Assembly (NCBI GenBank): GCA_032622095.1
Contig: CP136064.1
Span: 248,839,827-248,903,826, forward strand
Length of the DNA stretch: 64,000 nucleotides
DNA from: Siphonodentalium dalli
Lineage: Eukaryota; Mollusca; Scaphopoda; Gadilida; Siphonodentaliidae
Direction of reading: 5' to 3'
The translations under genes and the position numbers were made by a program. Position 1 is the stretch's first letter, and every line of letters starts with the position of its first letter. Below the pieces are notes generated by a model. The model was not told the DNA's origin. It did no database searches and saw nothing but the letters and a program-made list of their open reading frames with translations. This document shows, piece after piece, positions 23,271-35,324 of this stretch.

Positions 23271-24107
23271 TATCTATTGTTCTACACTTTAATCATTAGC
23301 TGGTTGCTTCCTTTGCTCGATAACTCTAGCATCTCATACTGAAATAATGATGAACTGAATGCTATGTCCTGGTGCTGCAACGCATGATGTGAAATGAGAT
23401 CTATTCTCCATCTTATCCTGTATGATATCTACAGTAGTAGTGCCAGGAATTCCCCTGATGCAGGAGCTACAATATCCGACAAGGGACTAGGGGTCTGGGA
23501 CCGACTGGGGTGACAAAATGGGATAAATTTTTAGAAATATAGGGACAAAATTTGAAAAAAATCCTTGATTTTAAAGGCCTTCAAAGGTCAGAAAAAAAGC
23601 TAAATATTTTCATATTTAATATGTCAAAACCAAATTTCATGTGGAATAACTTTAGTAAGTAACAGATTAAGCAATGGTCTATATTAAGTCTGGGCCGCTC
23701 GGTGATTTGTAAAATAATTTGTTCTAGAAATATAAAGGTGCAGTCCATGTTTGAAAAAAATAATCCCAGTTTTGACAGAATCGAATAACATACTCTTTCG
23801 TCGACATGATGGTTTCAGGGACCAAAACATTATAATTAAGCCAAAAATGTTTAATATCTGACCATCATTATCTGTTGTCCCAGTAACATAACTGAGTCAT
23901 GTCCCAAAACATTGATGCAAGTTCCTGAAATTGACACTGCATTGCAGGGGGCTGGTTCCTCTGATCCCCTTGATGCCACCCCTGTCTATCTATCTTAGTA
24001 TCTATCAAATAAGAATTAATTAAGCAATGAACACTCATATTGAGCCAGTGCTTCCATAAATCTGATATATAATATCTTGAGAACTCTTATGCCATATTAT
24101 ACATATA

Positions 24108-24320
24108 CAGTAATGCTCTAATTAATCGACCTCTTAACCACATCAGAATTATGGGTAACTTTTCAGGATTTATTCAGAAATATGGCTTGTTGCCATTCAT
24201 CGGAAAGCTCTCGGCGAGAGCTTTCCGATGAATGGCAACAAGCCATATTTCCGACTAAATCCTGAAAAGTTACCCATAATTATACTGTGGTTAAGAGGTC
24301 GATTAATTAGAGCATTACTG
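24108..24320. mobile_element. TA-flanked hairpin MITE (family T), subtype with altered arms
   Basis: 213 bp, TA both sides. Both arms carry the same paired changes relative to other copies (CTCTAATTAATCGACCTC and the exact inverse), so the hairpin stays paired. Confidence 0.92.
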
Positions 24321-24741
24321 TATATGGCCACCAGCTTTTTATGACAGCCCACCTCTAGTTTTCTTCAAATTTGTATGGATATTTTAATTATCTCTTCTTC
24401 TATTATTAATGAGCATCTATGTATTATCATGCTTTCCTGTCTTAATATGATAGTTACCTGTTTCTATCTGTCTCATGTGTGGTGCGCACACAATGGTGTC
24501 TCTGATTGTCTTGAAGTCTAGATTTATTTTCTGGTTTATATATGTCTCCTGTATTTAATCACGTTGGGCATTCACTTCACTCTCATCTTAGACTGTATTA
24601 CATGATAATATTATCTTTATTCACATTTTGTAAAAGCATATTGCCCACATCTGCTAACAAACAACCTGATGGGCTACAATCTCATGTTCAAATCGGTATG
24701 TCTTCGGTCATATAAAACATCAGGAAAATGCCTACACTGAA

Positions 24742-25177
24742 CAAGCCTTGAAATAGTGTGCCTGTCATTTTTGCAGTATGAGGTCTCCAGAGGGTGAATT
24801 TAGTGATACTGCCCCATAGAGCTGGCTAGCATCACCAAATGCACCCTTCTGGGATCTTCATTCTGCTTAGGCCTCATCTTCTGGGAAGTATCTAGATTCT
24901 CAAATAAACATTGTTCTTAGTTACTTTTCCTCCTTCTGTTCTGTTTCTATATCCACTAATTTCCAGAAGATAAAATGCATTATCAGGGTGACTAATGGGT
25001 GAACATCACCAACTTCAACTGGGGAATCCTAGGTCTCCCATAGCAGTTGAGGCCTAAGCAAAATGAGGTTCCCAGAGGGTGCATTTGTTGACACTAGCCC
25101 GCTGTGTAGGGTAGCATCACTAAATTCACCCTCTGGGGAGCTCATTCTGTGAATGATGCTCACTATTTCAAGGCTTG
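24742..25177. mobile_element. hAT-like MITE (family H), long two-hairpin form
   Basis: 436 bp, ends CAAGCCTTGAAATA and inverse, perfect 8-bp duplication ACACTGAA (24734-24741 and 25178-25185). Two hairpins of the CAGAGGGTGAATTT type flank a non-palindromic middle (about 24870-25050). Confidence 0.93.
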
Positions 25178-25509
25178 ACACTGAACATTGGGGAATGAGG
25201 AGACTAAGTTGATTGAAACACTGTCTAATTTTATTTAGATTGACCATAACAGAAATTGTTAATTTTTACAACAAAATATTTAAGATAATTCTTTCTAATA
25301 TGTTGAAATTAATGTTCTGTTTTTGTAATTATAAGCAATCAACATCTTTTCTGTTGCATCTATGGGTGCATAAAATTGTAAGCGGACAAACAACATACTT
25401 AGTATAATTTTGCGAAATTCTCTTTTCAAAATTTTACAGGATGTTGTTCAGCCACTTACAATTTTATGCACCCATAAAGCAACAAAAAATGACGTTTTTA
25501 TTGCAAAAA

Positions 25510-25633
25510 CAGTAATGCTCTAATTAATCGACTCCTTAACCATGAATGGCAACAAGCCATATTTCCGACAAAATCCTGAAAAGTTACCCATAATTCTGCT
25601 GTGGTTAGGAGTCGATTACTTAGGACATTACTG
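25510..25633. mobile_element. Hairpin MITE (family T), short derivative
   Basis: CAGTAATGCTCTAATTAATC start and GACATTACTG end. The outer left arm is followed directly by the right half, so most of the left arm is deleted. Confidence 0.8.
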
Positions 25634-25761
25634 TGGACTGTGTCTACCATCTTAAATCATTTGGTGATGGTGATCTTCTCTTAACCTTTTACACCGATGC
25701 ACTTATTGGGGATTAATCGTTGGTCGTAAGCTTTACACTTGAATTGTTTTCTTTTGAACAG

Positions 25762-25845
25762 ATGAATCACTAAAGACGACTGTGAGGGTGACACTGCCTC
25801 CAACTACGACTCCTGTACCAGTATTCCCAACAAGACACCCGGATG
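25762..25845 (+). CDS. Short Thr/Pro linker exon
   Basis: 28 residues: DESLKTTVRVTLPPTTTPVP then VFPTRHPDG, phase 1 at both ends (TTTTGAACAG/ATGAAT and GGATG/gtaaca). It lies between VWA exons like the longer linkers and has the same Thr/Pro bias. Strong pyrimidine-rich acceptor. Too short for any domain. Confidence 0.8.
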
Positions 25846-26351
25846 GTAACAAATATTACAAACTTGTAGATATTATATATTTCTTCATTGTTGGGACCTC
25901 CGAAATTAGTGCCTCAGAACCATGTTATGAACATACAGAACAGCATATGATGTTTCAAAATTGAGAATGATAATAGCTGTTAGTTTTGCATGGAGGTTTT
26001 CGCAATATACCCATTATATTTTTCCACTGAAATATGATAATAAAGGACAACAGCCCAGCACACAACTTCATATGCCCTATGAGTTTTTAACATTTTAATA
26101 ACTTTTTAAGTCGGACAAAGTCAAGAGTGATGTCAAATTGTATTTTCTTGAGCGATATATTGTTTTATTACATTCCTATGTGTGATTTACTATGATTTCT
26201 CTATTGATTATAAACGATAATTTCACTAGTGAATTATGTCACTTTAACTAGCTCATTATACGTGCTATCGAAATGTATGCGTCATGGGTATAATGGTGAT
26301 ATTATTCAGATTTCTGATAAATCAGATGTTAAAAATGGAATATAATAAACA

Positions 26352-26506
26352 GAATAATCACTTAATTGAACTGGTGACGTGATATTATTCAATCGAGGCA
26401 GGGACTATTTTTTAAAACACTCGAGCGCAATGCGTTCTCGTTTTTGTACAACATCCCTGCTTCTCATGATTTATTTCACATCACCAGTTCAATAAAGTGA
26501 TTACTC
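26352..26506. repeat. Inverted repeat, MITE-like
   Basis: Arms AATCACTTAATTGAACTGGTG (positions 26354 on) and the near-inverse CACCAGTTCAATAAAGTGATT, with GAGGCAGGGA / TCCCTGCTTC inside. No target duplication confirmed. Confidence 0.65.
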
Positions 26507-26578
26507 TCTATGTAATTAGATGTCTGGAATGCTTATTATAAATGTGCTCCATTAATGTCACAAGAACATGAGCGAATT

Positions 26579-26832
26579 CAAGCCTTGAAATGGTGTGCCT
26601 GTCATTTGCAGAATGAGGTCCCCAGAGGGTGAATTTAGTTATGCTACCCCGCATAGGGGGCTAGCATTACCAAATTCACCCTCTGGGGACCTCATTCTGC
26701 TGACAACTCAGCAGAATGAGGTTCCCAGAGGGTGAATTTGGTGATGCTAGCCCGTTATGCGGGGTAGCATCACAAAATTCACCCTCTGGGGACCTCATTC
26801 TGCTAATGACAGGCACACTATTTCAAGGCTTG
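26579..26832. mobile_element. hAT-like MITE (family H), two adjacent hairpins
   Basis: 254 bp, ends CAAGCCTTGAAAT and inverse, perfect 8-bp duplication AGCGAATT (26571-26578 and 26833-26840). Two complete hairpins stand side by side without the middle spacer of the 24742 copy. It ends about 80 bp before the next exon. Confidence 0.93.
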
Positions 26833-26913
26833 AGCGAATTAATGTTGTTGTCAATGCTTCTTTTTTATGGATCATTAACTCAGAATCTATCATTTTCTGC
26901 TGATTAATTTCAG

Positions 26914-27471
26914 GAAACATGTACAATGATGTCATATTTGTTCTCGACTCTTCTGTTCCGAGTGATGTCTACGATTGGATGAAAAAAATTGTGCAGAACT
27001 ATCCCGTCGGTAAAGACATTGAGAGCGGTCGACTACAGGTTGGCATGTTGTCATACAGTACTAAACCACATGCACAGTATCAACTGAATCAGCTATCAAA
27101 CTCTAGAATGCATGATTTCTTCTCATCCCGAGCACGACACTATCCTGGTACCAAGAACACAGCAAGCGCAATGAAGTATATGCGTGAGAGGATGTTCACG
27201 AAAGCAAACGGGGACAGAAAAAGAGCTGATAATATCGTCATTTTCTTCACTGGCGATAAAACAGATCCCAACCGAGATGAAATGTTAAAGGAAGTTGTTA
27301 AGCTGAAGATAGATGGAACAACCTTCTTCACTATAGGACTGAACGTCAAAAATACAAATGAAATCGACTCCATAGCAACTGAACCAGTCGATAAGCATCG
27401 ATTTGTCCTGCGGGATTATAACCAAGTGGCTGAAATCACTTACAAATTACGTAATCTCATTTCACCAGGAG
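26914..27471 (+). CDS. VWA domain exon
   Basis: 186 residues, phase 1 (AATTTCAG/GAAACA and CCAGGAG/gtttgt). Reads GNMYNDVIFVLDSSVPSDVY: the metal-site DxSxS has lost its last Ser (DSSVP). Then VGMLSYSTKPHAQY, TKNTASAM (Thr kept), NGDRKRADNIVIFFTGD (TDG Asp replaced by Thr), FFTIGLNVKNTNEIDSIATE. No Cys. Two of three metal-site motifs are degenerate, so binding, if any, is probably metal-independent. Sister of the exon at 35896, which shares DSSVP. Confidence 0.93.
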
Positions 27472-27517
27472 GTTTGTAGCCTTGTCCGATGAGACTGAGT
27501 TATATCCAATGAATATA

Positions 27518-27714
27518 CAGTAATGCTCTAAGTAATCGACTTCTTAACCACAGCAGAATTATGGGTAACTTTTCACGATTTAATCGGAAATATGGCTTGT
27601 TGCCATTCATCGGAAAGCTCTCTCCGAGATGGCAACAAGCCATATTTCCGTCTAAATCCTGAAAAGTTACCCATAATTCTTCTGTGGTTAAGTCGATTAC
27701 TTAGAGCATTACTG
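27518..27714. mobile_element. TA-flanked hairpin MITE (family T)
   Basis: TA both sides, CAGTAATGCTCTAAGTAATC start and GATTACTTAGAGCATTACTG end. Small deletions near the loop and in the right arm. Confidence 0.9.
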
Positions 27715-27879
27715 TACTAAACTAGATCATGCCATGAATCTCTACTCCGGATTACATTCATAGAGAACATATTCCACTAGTACAAAACCTGGGAACTTTT
27801 TTATGCTGGGACAGAGAAGTGTATAACATGTAAAACACAGTGCAGGTAATATATTTCTTAGTTACTACCTGTTCCTTAA

Positions 27880-28116
27880 CCCTTTGAGTGCCAGGGGCCG
27901 ATCTCATCGGCCCTAAACCTACAAAATAAGTCTGTTAAAGAATATAAGAATAAATTATTAAAATTGTAAAAAATTGTAAAAAAAAAATTAAAATTGTTAG
28001 GCCAATGCATTCTCTTATATATGCGAGGCGACCTATGGTCGACTTGCATATATAAGAGAATGCATTGGCACAGGGTATATGGGTTGATACAAAAATCGGA
28101 CCTGGCACTCAAAGGG
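27880..28116. mobile_element. TTAA-flanked MITE, family P3
   Basis: TTAA at 27876-27879 and 28117-28120, perfect ends CCCTTTGAGTGCCAGG and inverse, one cassette palindrome. Near-identical to 22984-23216. Confidence 0.95.
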
Positions 28117-29313
28117 TTAATTATGTATTTCACTGTAGATGAAGGTACCAACTTGAAATTGATAAATTTAAGTGACTTTGTGAGCGATTTTGCTTTACGT
28201 CTTTTGCAAGTATGGAATTTCTCCCAGGTAATTAATTCACTGTTTATTGCGACATCTGCTCACAAAAAAAGCATGCTATCTTGAGCTGTGACCACCCCTG
28301 TATGTGAAGTTGATTATTGAGGAACAAGTACTAACAAAGAAATATGTTCCCTGCCGTGTTTGTTCAATGAAATAAAGTTTCCTGTCAGAACGGGTCAGAA
28401 CATCAAAAAGTTGCCAGGTTTTGTTCTGGTGGAATATAATCTCTACGTGCATATAGTTAGAGTAGAGATTCCTGGCATGATCTAATAATAAACAATCTGT
28501 CATGTTTTATTGACTAAACATACTAAATCTGTGTACTCTCCATATTGCTGAACCACCCACATTTGTAAGATTTTTAGTGTTATCTTCTCCAGTTCAATGT
28601 GAATTTGCAATATGACCTTTGCCTCCCTTTTATGTGGATTTTGTTACTACAGATACGTTCATTTATAAATTGTTGCAGCCTTATTTTACCACTAATAGTT
28701 TTCAGTTGTCCCAAGAATGAAGTGACATTCAAACATTTAAGATACTTATTGCCTCACCGTACCAAAATCGAAAAACAAAATGTTTGCAAAAATAGAGTTG
28801 AATATCATATCGCCAATTCATATTAACCAGGAAGATAACGCTGCAAGAGTTACAAACTTGAGTGATTCAGTGCCAGTTTAATACCACTATCCTCGCATGT
28901 CATTCGGTTCTAATCTACTGACTTGTCTTGTAATAATGTCTTGCTATATATTTTACTCTCAGTTTGGGTAGACAAGAAAAAATGCTAATTGTGGCAGAGT
29001 ATGCACCAGGCATTGTGGCCTACATTATATTTCATTTATATTGTTATATGTTCTGCCTCCAGTAAGAAACAATGTCTTTTATTGGTCTGAGAGCTGCCCA
29101 ACATATCCCATGTTTACGTCTAGAGCTGTCAACATAATTGAAACCAAGACAACCATTTCATCATCTCTTGCTGCCATGATTTTTTCATGACATCATTTAT
29201 GTTGAACAGCATTATTTGGAGAGCGATAGGAGATTTTGACATTTTCTGCTGATAATTACTCGGAATAAATTTCAAATTGTTATGAATGACCCGGACTGTC
29301 GGCAGAACATATT

Positions 29314-29767
29314 TGACCCACCATATCAAATCCAGTCGTAAGTCGGGATTTTTTTACCCTGTGCCAATGCATTCTCTTATATATGCGAGTCGACCATAGG
29401 TCGCCTCGCATATATAAGAGAATGCATTGGCCTAACAATTTTTTATCATTTTTTTTAAATAAATGTTTCTTACAATTTTTAGGACATAAAATAAAAAACA
29501 TCCATTACCCTGCAGGGAGCCCCACACATATATAGAAGCATATAGAAGAGTGTCGTCTGCTCAAGTTTGTCTGGGGCTCTGTATGGGTGAAAATATAAAA
29601 TTGTTAAAGAATACAAGAAAAAATTATTAAAATTGTAAAAAATTGTTAGGCCAATGAATTCTCTTATATATGCGAGGCGACCTATGGTCGACTCGCATAT
29701 ATAAGAGAATGCATTGGCACAGGGTAAAAAAATCCCGACTTATGACTGAATTTGATATGGCGGGTCA
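29314..29767. mobile_element. Cassette-bearing palindromic element with different ends (family P4)
   Basis: The ends are TGACCCACCATATCAAAT and the near-inverse ATTTGATATGGCGGGTCA, unrelated to the CCCTTT ends, and not flanked by TTAA. Inside, CGGGATTTTTTTACCCTGTG leads into two cassette palindromes identical in type to those of the P2/P3 elements, around a non-palindromic middle (29480-29600). Confidence 0.75.
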
Positions 29768-29778
29768 CATATAGGTTA

Positions 29779-29888
29779 TGGTGGTGGATTGACAGTAACA
29801 TGGTGTGACATTGACGTCTTGGAGTTTATGTTCAACCGAGTCATGAGAAAACTGACACCATGTTACTAGTACCATCAATCCACCACAA
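29779..29888. repeat. Foldback, immediately beside the P4 element
   Basis: Arms GTGGTGGATTGA..AACATGGTGT and ACACCATGTTAC..TCAATCCACCAC. It begins about 12 bp past the P4 end. Confidence 0.7.
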
Positions 29889-30058
29889 TGACTTATAATG
29901 TTATGCATATTCTGGAAATCTAATGGAAGCATGGCCATTTCGGCAAGAAATGAGAATATTTCACACACTCCGAGCAGCAATGAACCACTCAGGCACTGTT
30001 TACACATGCTATGTTATGCCCGGCTAGTAACCGCATTTGGATAATATTGCATTTTCTT

Positions 30059-30249
30059 TTGATTGTCACTCAATGAGCAATACAATTACGATTCACGCCC
30101 ACCATTAATTGGTCTTAATCCTATAATGTTGGCACATGCTTTTCTAGTGTAGCTCAACTCAATTGTGAACCAATGAGAACATGTCAAAGTTATAGGATTA
30201 ATCGTGGGCGTAAATTGTCTCGCTCGCTGAGTGACAATAAGAAAAATGC
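30059..30249. repeat. Inverted repeat, MITE-like
   Basis: Arms GCATTTTCTTTTGATTGTCA and the near-inverse TGACAATAAGAAAAATGC, with further pairing (CACGCCCACCATTAAT and inverse). No target duplication established. Confidence 0.65.
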
Positions 30250-30290
30250 TGATACGACCCAAATACAGTCCCTAACAGGGTCAGAGCATA

Positions 30291-30503
30291 CAGTAATGCC
30301 CTAAATAATCGACTCCTTAACCACAGCAGAATTATGGGTAACTTTTCAGGATTTAGTCGGAAATATGGCTTGTTGCCATTCATCGGAAAGCTCTCACTGA
30401 GAGCTTTCCGATGAATGGCAACTAGCCATATATCTGACTAAATCCTGAAAAGTTACCCATAATTCTGCTGTGGTTAAGGAGTCGATTATTTAAGGCATTA
30501 CTG
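30291..30503. mobile_element. TA-flanked hairpin MITE (family T), full length
   Basis: 213 bp, TA both sides, centre CTCTC-ACT-GAGAG. Ends CAGTAATGCCC and GGCATTACTG. Confidence 0.93.
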
Positions 30504-31450
30504 TAGTATGTGTAAAATAGTGCCTCATACTGAGCCGCAGCCTTACATATTTAAATTAGGAAAACAATTTTAAAGCAACTTTGCGAAGAAAACTGTATCT
30601 GAGGCATGTGGAAATTTTGAAAGTAACACTTCCCATCATGCTGTTATTAACACACTTTCTTCTTTTTTAAATCCTGTGACATAATTACTTTGTTTTTGTT
30701 TGTATTAATATGTTTTTGTCGACAATAATGAGGTTAAAAAATGGAAACATTTTTCTTGAGGGTCTAATGCTAACTCACTTCTAGAGAAGCAAACTGCCGT
30801 TGAACTGAAATTAAAAAACATGAATTCTTCCAAATTCATCAGTGTCTTTTCCAATTAATTCAGCACCTACTATTAGAACTTTGAAAATAAACCTAGTAAT
30901 ATATGCGGGAACCAGCGTGAAGGTTTGAAATTGGGAGAAGTCACTTCTCATTTTTTATTATTTGAGAGAAGCGGACTGTTATCAGGGAGAATTAACAATG
31001 AGTGAAATTCAATTTACACCCCAACATCACCCTTCTATGATACAATATATATCATCCCAACACAAGAGCCTATTTATTTATTAGTGAGTTGGAATTCCCA
31101 ATATGATCAATAAATATACTTTAAGTATGCTGTATGGACACACACTTACCAGTACTTGAAATTGGCCATGGCATAAAGCAATGCCGTGGGAAATGCTGTG
31201 GAATCTAACATGCCACTGCATTAATTTTCCAAGGGACATTTTTCCTAATTTTGATGGCTGCACATAATGGTACACGAGACAGAAATCACTTCTCCCTGGG
31301 ACAAAAATAGGAAGAAGTGGCACATTTTATGGAGAATATATCTCCAAAGTCGCCCTCTAAGCTGGTTCCTGTCTCCCAAGTCGCCCTCTAAGCTGGTTCC
31401 TGTATAAATGTTACCTCATGATGCATCTGTGATGAGGCCAGTTAAAGTAT

Positions 31451-31643
31451 ATGTAATGCTCTAAATAATCGACTCCTTAACCACAGCAGAATTATGGGTA
31501 ATTTTTCAGGATTTATTCGGAATATGGCTTGTTGCCAGTGAGAGCTTTCCAATGAATGGCAATAAGCCATATTTCTGACTAAATCCTGAAAAATTATCCA
31601 TAATTCTGCTGTGGTTAAGGAGTCGATTATTTAGGGCATTACA
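31451..31643. mobile_element. Hairpin MITE (family T), mutated ends
   Basis: Same arms as other copies, but the terminal CAGT has decayed (ATGTAATGC at left, GGCATTACATG at right). About 20 bp around the loop are missing. Confidence 0.8.
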
Positions 31644-31884
31644 TGTAAATACCTTTCATCATAACCATATGTTGTCTTATACGTTTTTCCATTTTTTACC
31701 CATTCTAACAATTTATAGTTCTTTTATATTTCTTGAAAGAAGCTAACAATTCCGGATCTTGTATTATATTGTTAGTTAGTTTCTAAACAAGAGATGCAGG
31801 AACTGTTACTAATATCTTTCTTCCTTCAATGTTACATGTACCTACATATCATAGTTTACACCCTTGTAGTATTTAATCCTTTAA

Positions 31885-32139
31885 TCCTTCCATGATTGGA
31901 GCTTCCTGAAATTTAACGAAAACCGTGTGCCAATGTATTCTCTTATATATGTGAGTCTCCCATAGGGAGCCTCGCATATATAAGAGAATACATTGACCTA
32001 ACAATATATACCTTGACCTTGCAAGCCAGTGTGTTCTCTTATATATCCGAGGCTCCCTATGGGAGACTCGCATATATAAGAGAATGCACTGGCAGAGGGT
32101 CTTTAATACTGCACCAGCACAGCTCCCATCATGAAAGGG
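31885..32139. mobile_element. TTAA-flanked MITE, family P1 (two-hairpin), reverse orientation
   Basis: TTAA at 31881-31884 and 32140-32143, ends TCCTTCCATGA and CATCATGAAAGGG. Two cassette palindromes with CTCCCATAGGGAG inner stems. The CTGGTGCAG-type end lies at the right, inverse to the 1717 copy. Confidence 0.88.
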
Positions 32140-32498
32140 TTAACAATTCTATTTCAACATGTACCTAAACATCATTATTTACACCCTTGTAGTAACTAAA
32201 CAATGAAGTACTATTCATATCAGTTGTAACCTAAACTATGTTATGAGTCATATGACTGAAGCCAGCATACTCATTTATCATTTATGGAATTGCAATTTTT
32301 TTTGGGAGATTACAAAAAAGTTTATATGGAACTGAGAATGTTTTTGGGAGATTACAAAAATGTTTAGAACTATGCAAACAATTAGAAAATAAAACAAGTA
32401 TACTATTTGTTGTTTAGGCCGTGGTTAATTAATTTTATGTTTAGTGTCAATCTCCTCATTTCTTTTTTTGGCAGAAAATAATAATTAATTTGATTTAA

Positions 32499-32750
32499 CC
32501 CTTTGAGTGTTTGAGTGCCAGGTCCGATTTTTGTATCAACCCATATACCCTGTGCCAATGCATTCTCTTATATATGCGAGTCGACCATAGGTCGCCTCGC
32601 ATATATAAGAGAATGCATTGGCTTAACAATTTTTTTTTTTTTATTTTTTTTTTACAATTTTTTACAATTTTAATATATTTTATTATATTCTTTAACAGAC
32701 TTATTGTGTAGGTTTAGGGCCGATAATATCGGCCCCTGGCACTCAAAGGG
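32499..32750. mobile_element. TTAA-flanked MITE, family P3, reverse orientation
   Basis: Left TTAA 32495-32498, right copy decayed to TTAT. Ends CCCTTTGAGTG and TGGCACTCAAAGGG; the left end carries a small extra GTTTGAGT duplication. One cassette palindrome, followed by a run of T. Confidence 0.88.
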
Positions 32751-33154
32751 TTATTAATTATTGGCAAGATTCCATTGTCCCAGCTATAGTGTCCCTTTTG
32801 ATAATTTAGATAGGAACATTACTCCTAATCCCTAGACATATGTTTCATTCACATAAAATGAATGTAAACAAGATTGGTGTTATATTTTTGTTATATTATA
32901 TTTACATTGTACTATGTAAGTTACTTCAGAAACATATCATGAATATTTATTAATGAATAAATACAGCAGAATCCTGGATGATGCTAAACATAAACTTAAT
33001 TAACATGTATCAGAGTACTCGTTTTCCAATGCATCTCTCATATGAGATTCTACATTCTTCCATCGCTGAATTGTCTTCTGCGGAAAAATCAAGGTTACAA
33101 TTTGACATGAGCAATATTTCATATATATATATATATATATCTATATACATACTA

Positions 33155-33366
33155 CAATAATGCCCTAAATAACCGACTCCTTAACCGCAGAAGAATTATG
33201 GGTAACTTTTAAGGATTTAGGCGGAAATATGGTTTGTTGCCATTCATCGGAAAGTTCTCAGTGAGAACTTTCCGATGAATGGCAATAGCCATATTTCCGA
33301 CTAAATCCTGAAAATTTACCCATAATTCTGCTGTGGTTAAGGAGTCGATTATTTAGGGCATTACTG
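33155..33366. mobile_element. TA-flanked hairpin MITE (family T)
   Basis: 212 bp, TA both sides, inserted beside a TA microsatellite (33120-33140). Left end CAATAATGCCC has one change. Confidence 0.9.
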
Positions 33367-33945
33367 TATATATACTTACTATATGTTACACTTACAAGCT
33401 GTTTCTTGTGTAATGTCTCATGTTGAGTGCATGGTGGGTTCATAATGCCATTTTTTTTTCATGAAAGTGTCATCAACATTTCATCTATTCACCAGCTCAA
33501 CCACCTTTCTACTTACTAAACAGCTAATCATTTTAACATCCAGGAGATTGAATTTTCTGTTCTTTAACTCATTTTTAATCATTCTTTTACTTATATTTGT
33601 CTTATTTAATTTTTCCATCTGTTTTTAACTAATTTAATTTTTATTTTAATTAATTTTTACTTTCCGTATCTGTGTTATTTTAATCTTTGTGTCAATAATT
33701 ATTTTCTAATTTTGTGTAGGCCTCAGTCTTATTGTGTTAATTTGAGTAATAAAGAAAAATTTCAGAATAAAAAGTCTTGCATTTTTAATGGTATATTTTG
33801 AATAACATATTATATTTTCAATATAAGTAGTTCAGAAAATGTTTCAAAGAATTAAGCAAGAAACTTTCAAAATTATTAATTGTTACTGTTGAAAGAATAA
33901 ATAAGAACTTATGCATGTATTTACAATCTCTTTTATGATTTTCAG

Positions 33946-33990
33946 ACAAATACACAACTACTCTGTATCCACCAACAAGACCAACAACAA
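33946..33990 (+). CDS. Mini Thr/Pro linker exon
   Basis: 15 residues, DKYTTTLYPPTRPTT, phase 1 on both sides (GATTTTCAG/ACAAAT and AACAA/gtaagt, a near-consensus donor). The split codon joins with the next exon as AAA. Small, but the strong splice sites, phase fit and composition shared with neighbouring linkers support it. Confidence 0.75.
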
Positions 33991-35189
33991 GTAAGTTATA
34001 TATGTGTTTATAGGTCCACTTTACATTGAGTCCAATTGCAGTATTAAGTTTTAACTATTTATGAGATTCTAACTGGGTCAGCCCTATTAATAAGATAGGT
34101 GAGAACAAGCTCTTTTAATATATTTTTAACGGATAAGGCCCATTCGAATCATAAAATTATGTATACATAATTTGTTAAGTAGTATCTTAAAACATACCTA
34201 CGCAGAAAACTCAGAACAAATTCACTGAAATATAGTGCTGATAATACCGGGTATGTGTTTTTCTTAATTCTTATATTTTTTTGATAAATTTGAAATTGAT
34301 ATGTATGTGCTGTTTCAATGTTTTAGTCGGCGGTCACATAAAAATTGCAACTGTAGACCCTGGGAAGGAAATCTAGGGCTGTCGTCGCTATGAAATGTTT
34401 ATGGTACTTCATAATTTTTGTGATTAAAATGGAGCAAAAGCAGAGCATGAAGTCTTTTAATAGTGTCATGTTAAGATAATGCAATATAGGGAGGGAAAAG
34501 ACTAAAAGTCCTTCCCTGTTCAAGCCAAGTGGGGTCAGTGTTAGGAGGGTGAAGATCCAGTGGAACTCGCATGTTTTTCTGATTTGAAGTCCCCATTAAT
34601 ACACACTCTGGGTCGCAATTAGCCTGGGGGCTCCATTACTGTTAGAGATTTCATACTGTCAATGTAATTGGACAGTATGTATTCAGACTAGGTCGCAATT
34701 GATCATCGGCATAGGATTAGTTGATTATTGGTGTTTTCCCTGGAGAAACTCGTTTCTCATTTACCCTTCTTATAATGCAATATAGATTTTCGGACATTCC
34801 GTTTCCGATTCCAGAATTCCGATGGAACTGTGTTCGAAATTTTATAATTTAAGACAAATATGCATATTTCTGGGACATATAATGCTGCTGAAAGGTAGTT
34901 CATTCTACTTGAGCTCTGTACTCGTGAAATATATCTGTGTGCCATCTGCAACTCATTCGATGAAAGATTTTCTATTAATTAAGATGCACGTTGTGTTCTG
35001 TCTAGTTACACAGACCCTACATAAATTTGAATTTAAAAATTGTTTTCGAAATTTTTCACCATAGGCATATTTTGAAATTTCCTGTCTGTCAATTACACAA
35101 ATATATTTTATAAAACTTGAACCGGGACATGCAAATAATAAGTCACATAAATGGCTGCTTATACAAAAGGATTTTCAATTTCAATTTAG
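33991..35189 (+). other. Intron 10
   Basis: 1.2 kb. I see no clear mobile element; a short pair CATACTGTCAATG / GACAGTATG near 34650 is weak. No exon seen. Confidence 0.6.
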
Positions 35190-35324
35190 AAAGACCTATC
35201 AGAACACCTCCACCAAGACGAACACCTCCACCAAGACGAACACCTCCACCAAGGAGAACACCGCGGCCAAGAACAGTACCTACAAGACGCACACCTCGAC
35301 CAAGGACTCCATTACCACCAAGTG
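35190..35324 (+). CDS. Pro/Arg-rich linker exon
   Basis: 45 residues, phase 1 both sides (TTTCAATTTAG/AAAGAC and CCAAGTG/gtatag). Consists of RTPPPR units (18 bp, three near-identical copies from about 35203) then RTPRPRTVPTRRTPRPRTP and LPPSG. It is strongly basic and extended (polyproline type), unlike the Thr-dominated linkers upstream. It joins the 33946 mini-exon to the VWA exon at 35896. Confidence 0.82.

Larger units (their letters stand above)
22304..25761 (+). other. Intron 7
   Basis: Contains the 69-bp tandem repeat (22308-23270) split by a P3 element, then about 0.8 kb with nothing recognisable (23280-24100), a T element (24108-24320), a hAT-like element (24742-25177) and a short T element (25510-25633). 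The word CTTACAATTTTATGCACCCA pairs with an inverse at about 25365, a weak foldback. Confidence 0.7.
25846..26913 (+). other. Intron 8
   Basis: Contains an imperfect inverted repeat at 26352-26506 and a hAT-like element at 26579-26832. The rest is AT-rich with nothing recognised. Confidence 0.7.
27472..33945 (+). other. Intron 9
   Basis: 6.5-kb intron with T elements at 27518, 30291, 31451 and 33155, TTAA or cassette elements at 27880, 29314, 31885 and 32499, foldbacks at 29779 and 30059, a duplicated 35-bp stretch at about 31348-31410 (GTCGCCCTCTAAGCTGGTTC twice) and a TA run just before 33150. The segment 30920-31070 resembles 52555-53580. 28120-29300 and 33370-33940 show nothing I recognise. 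Confidence 0.7.

Noticed and set aside
33119-33143. TATA-type promoter
   Set aside because: It is a TA microsatellite next to a MITE within an intron.
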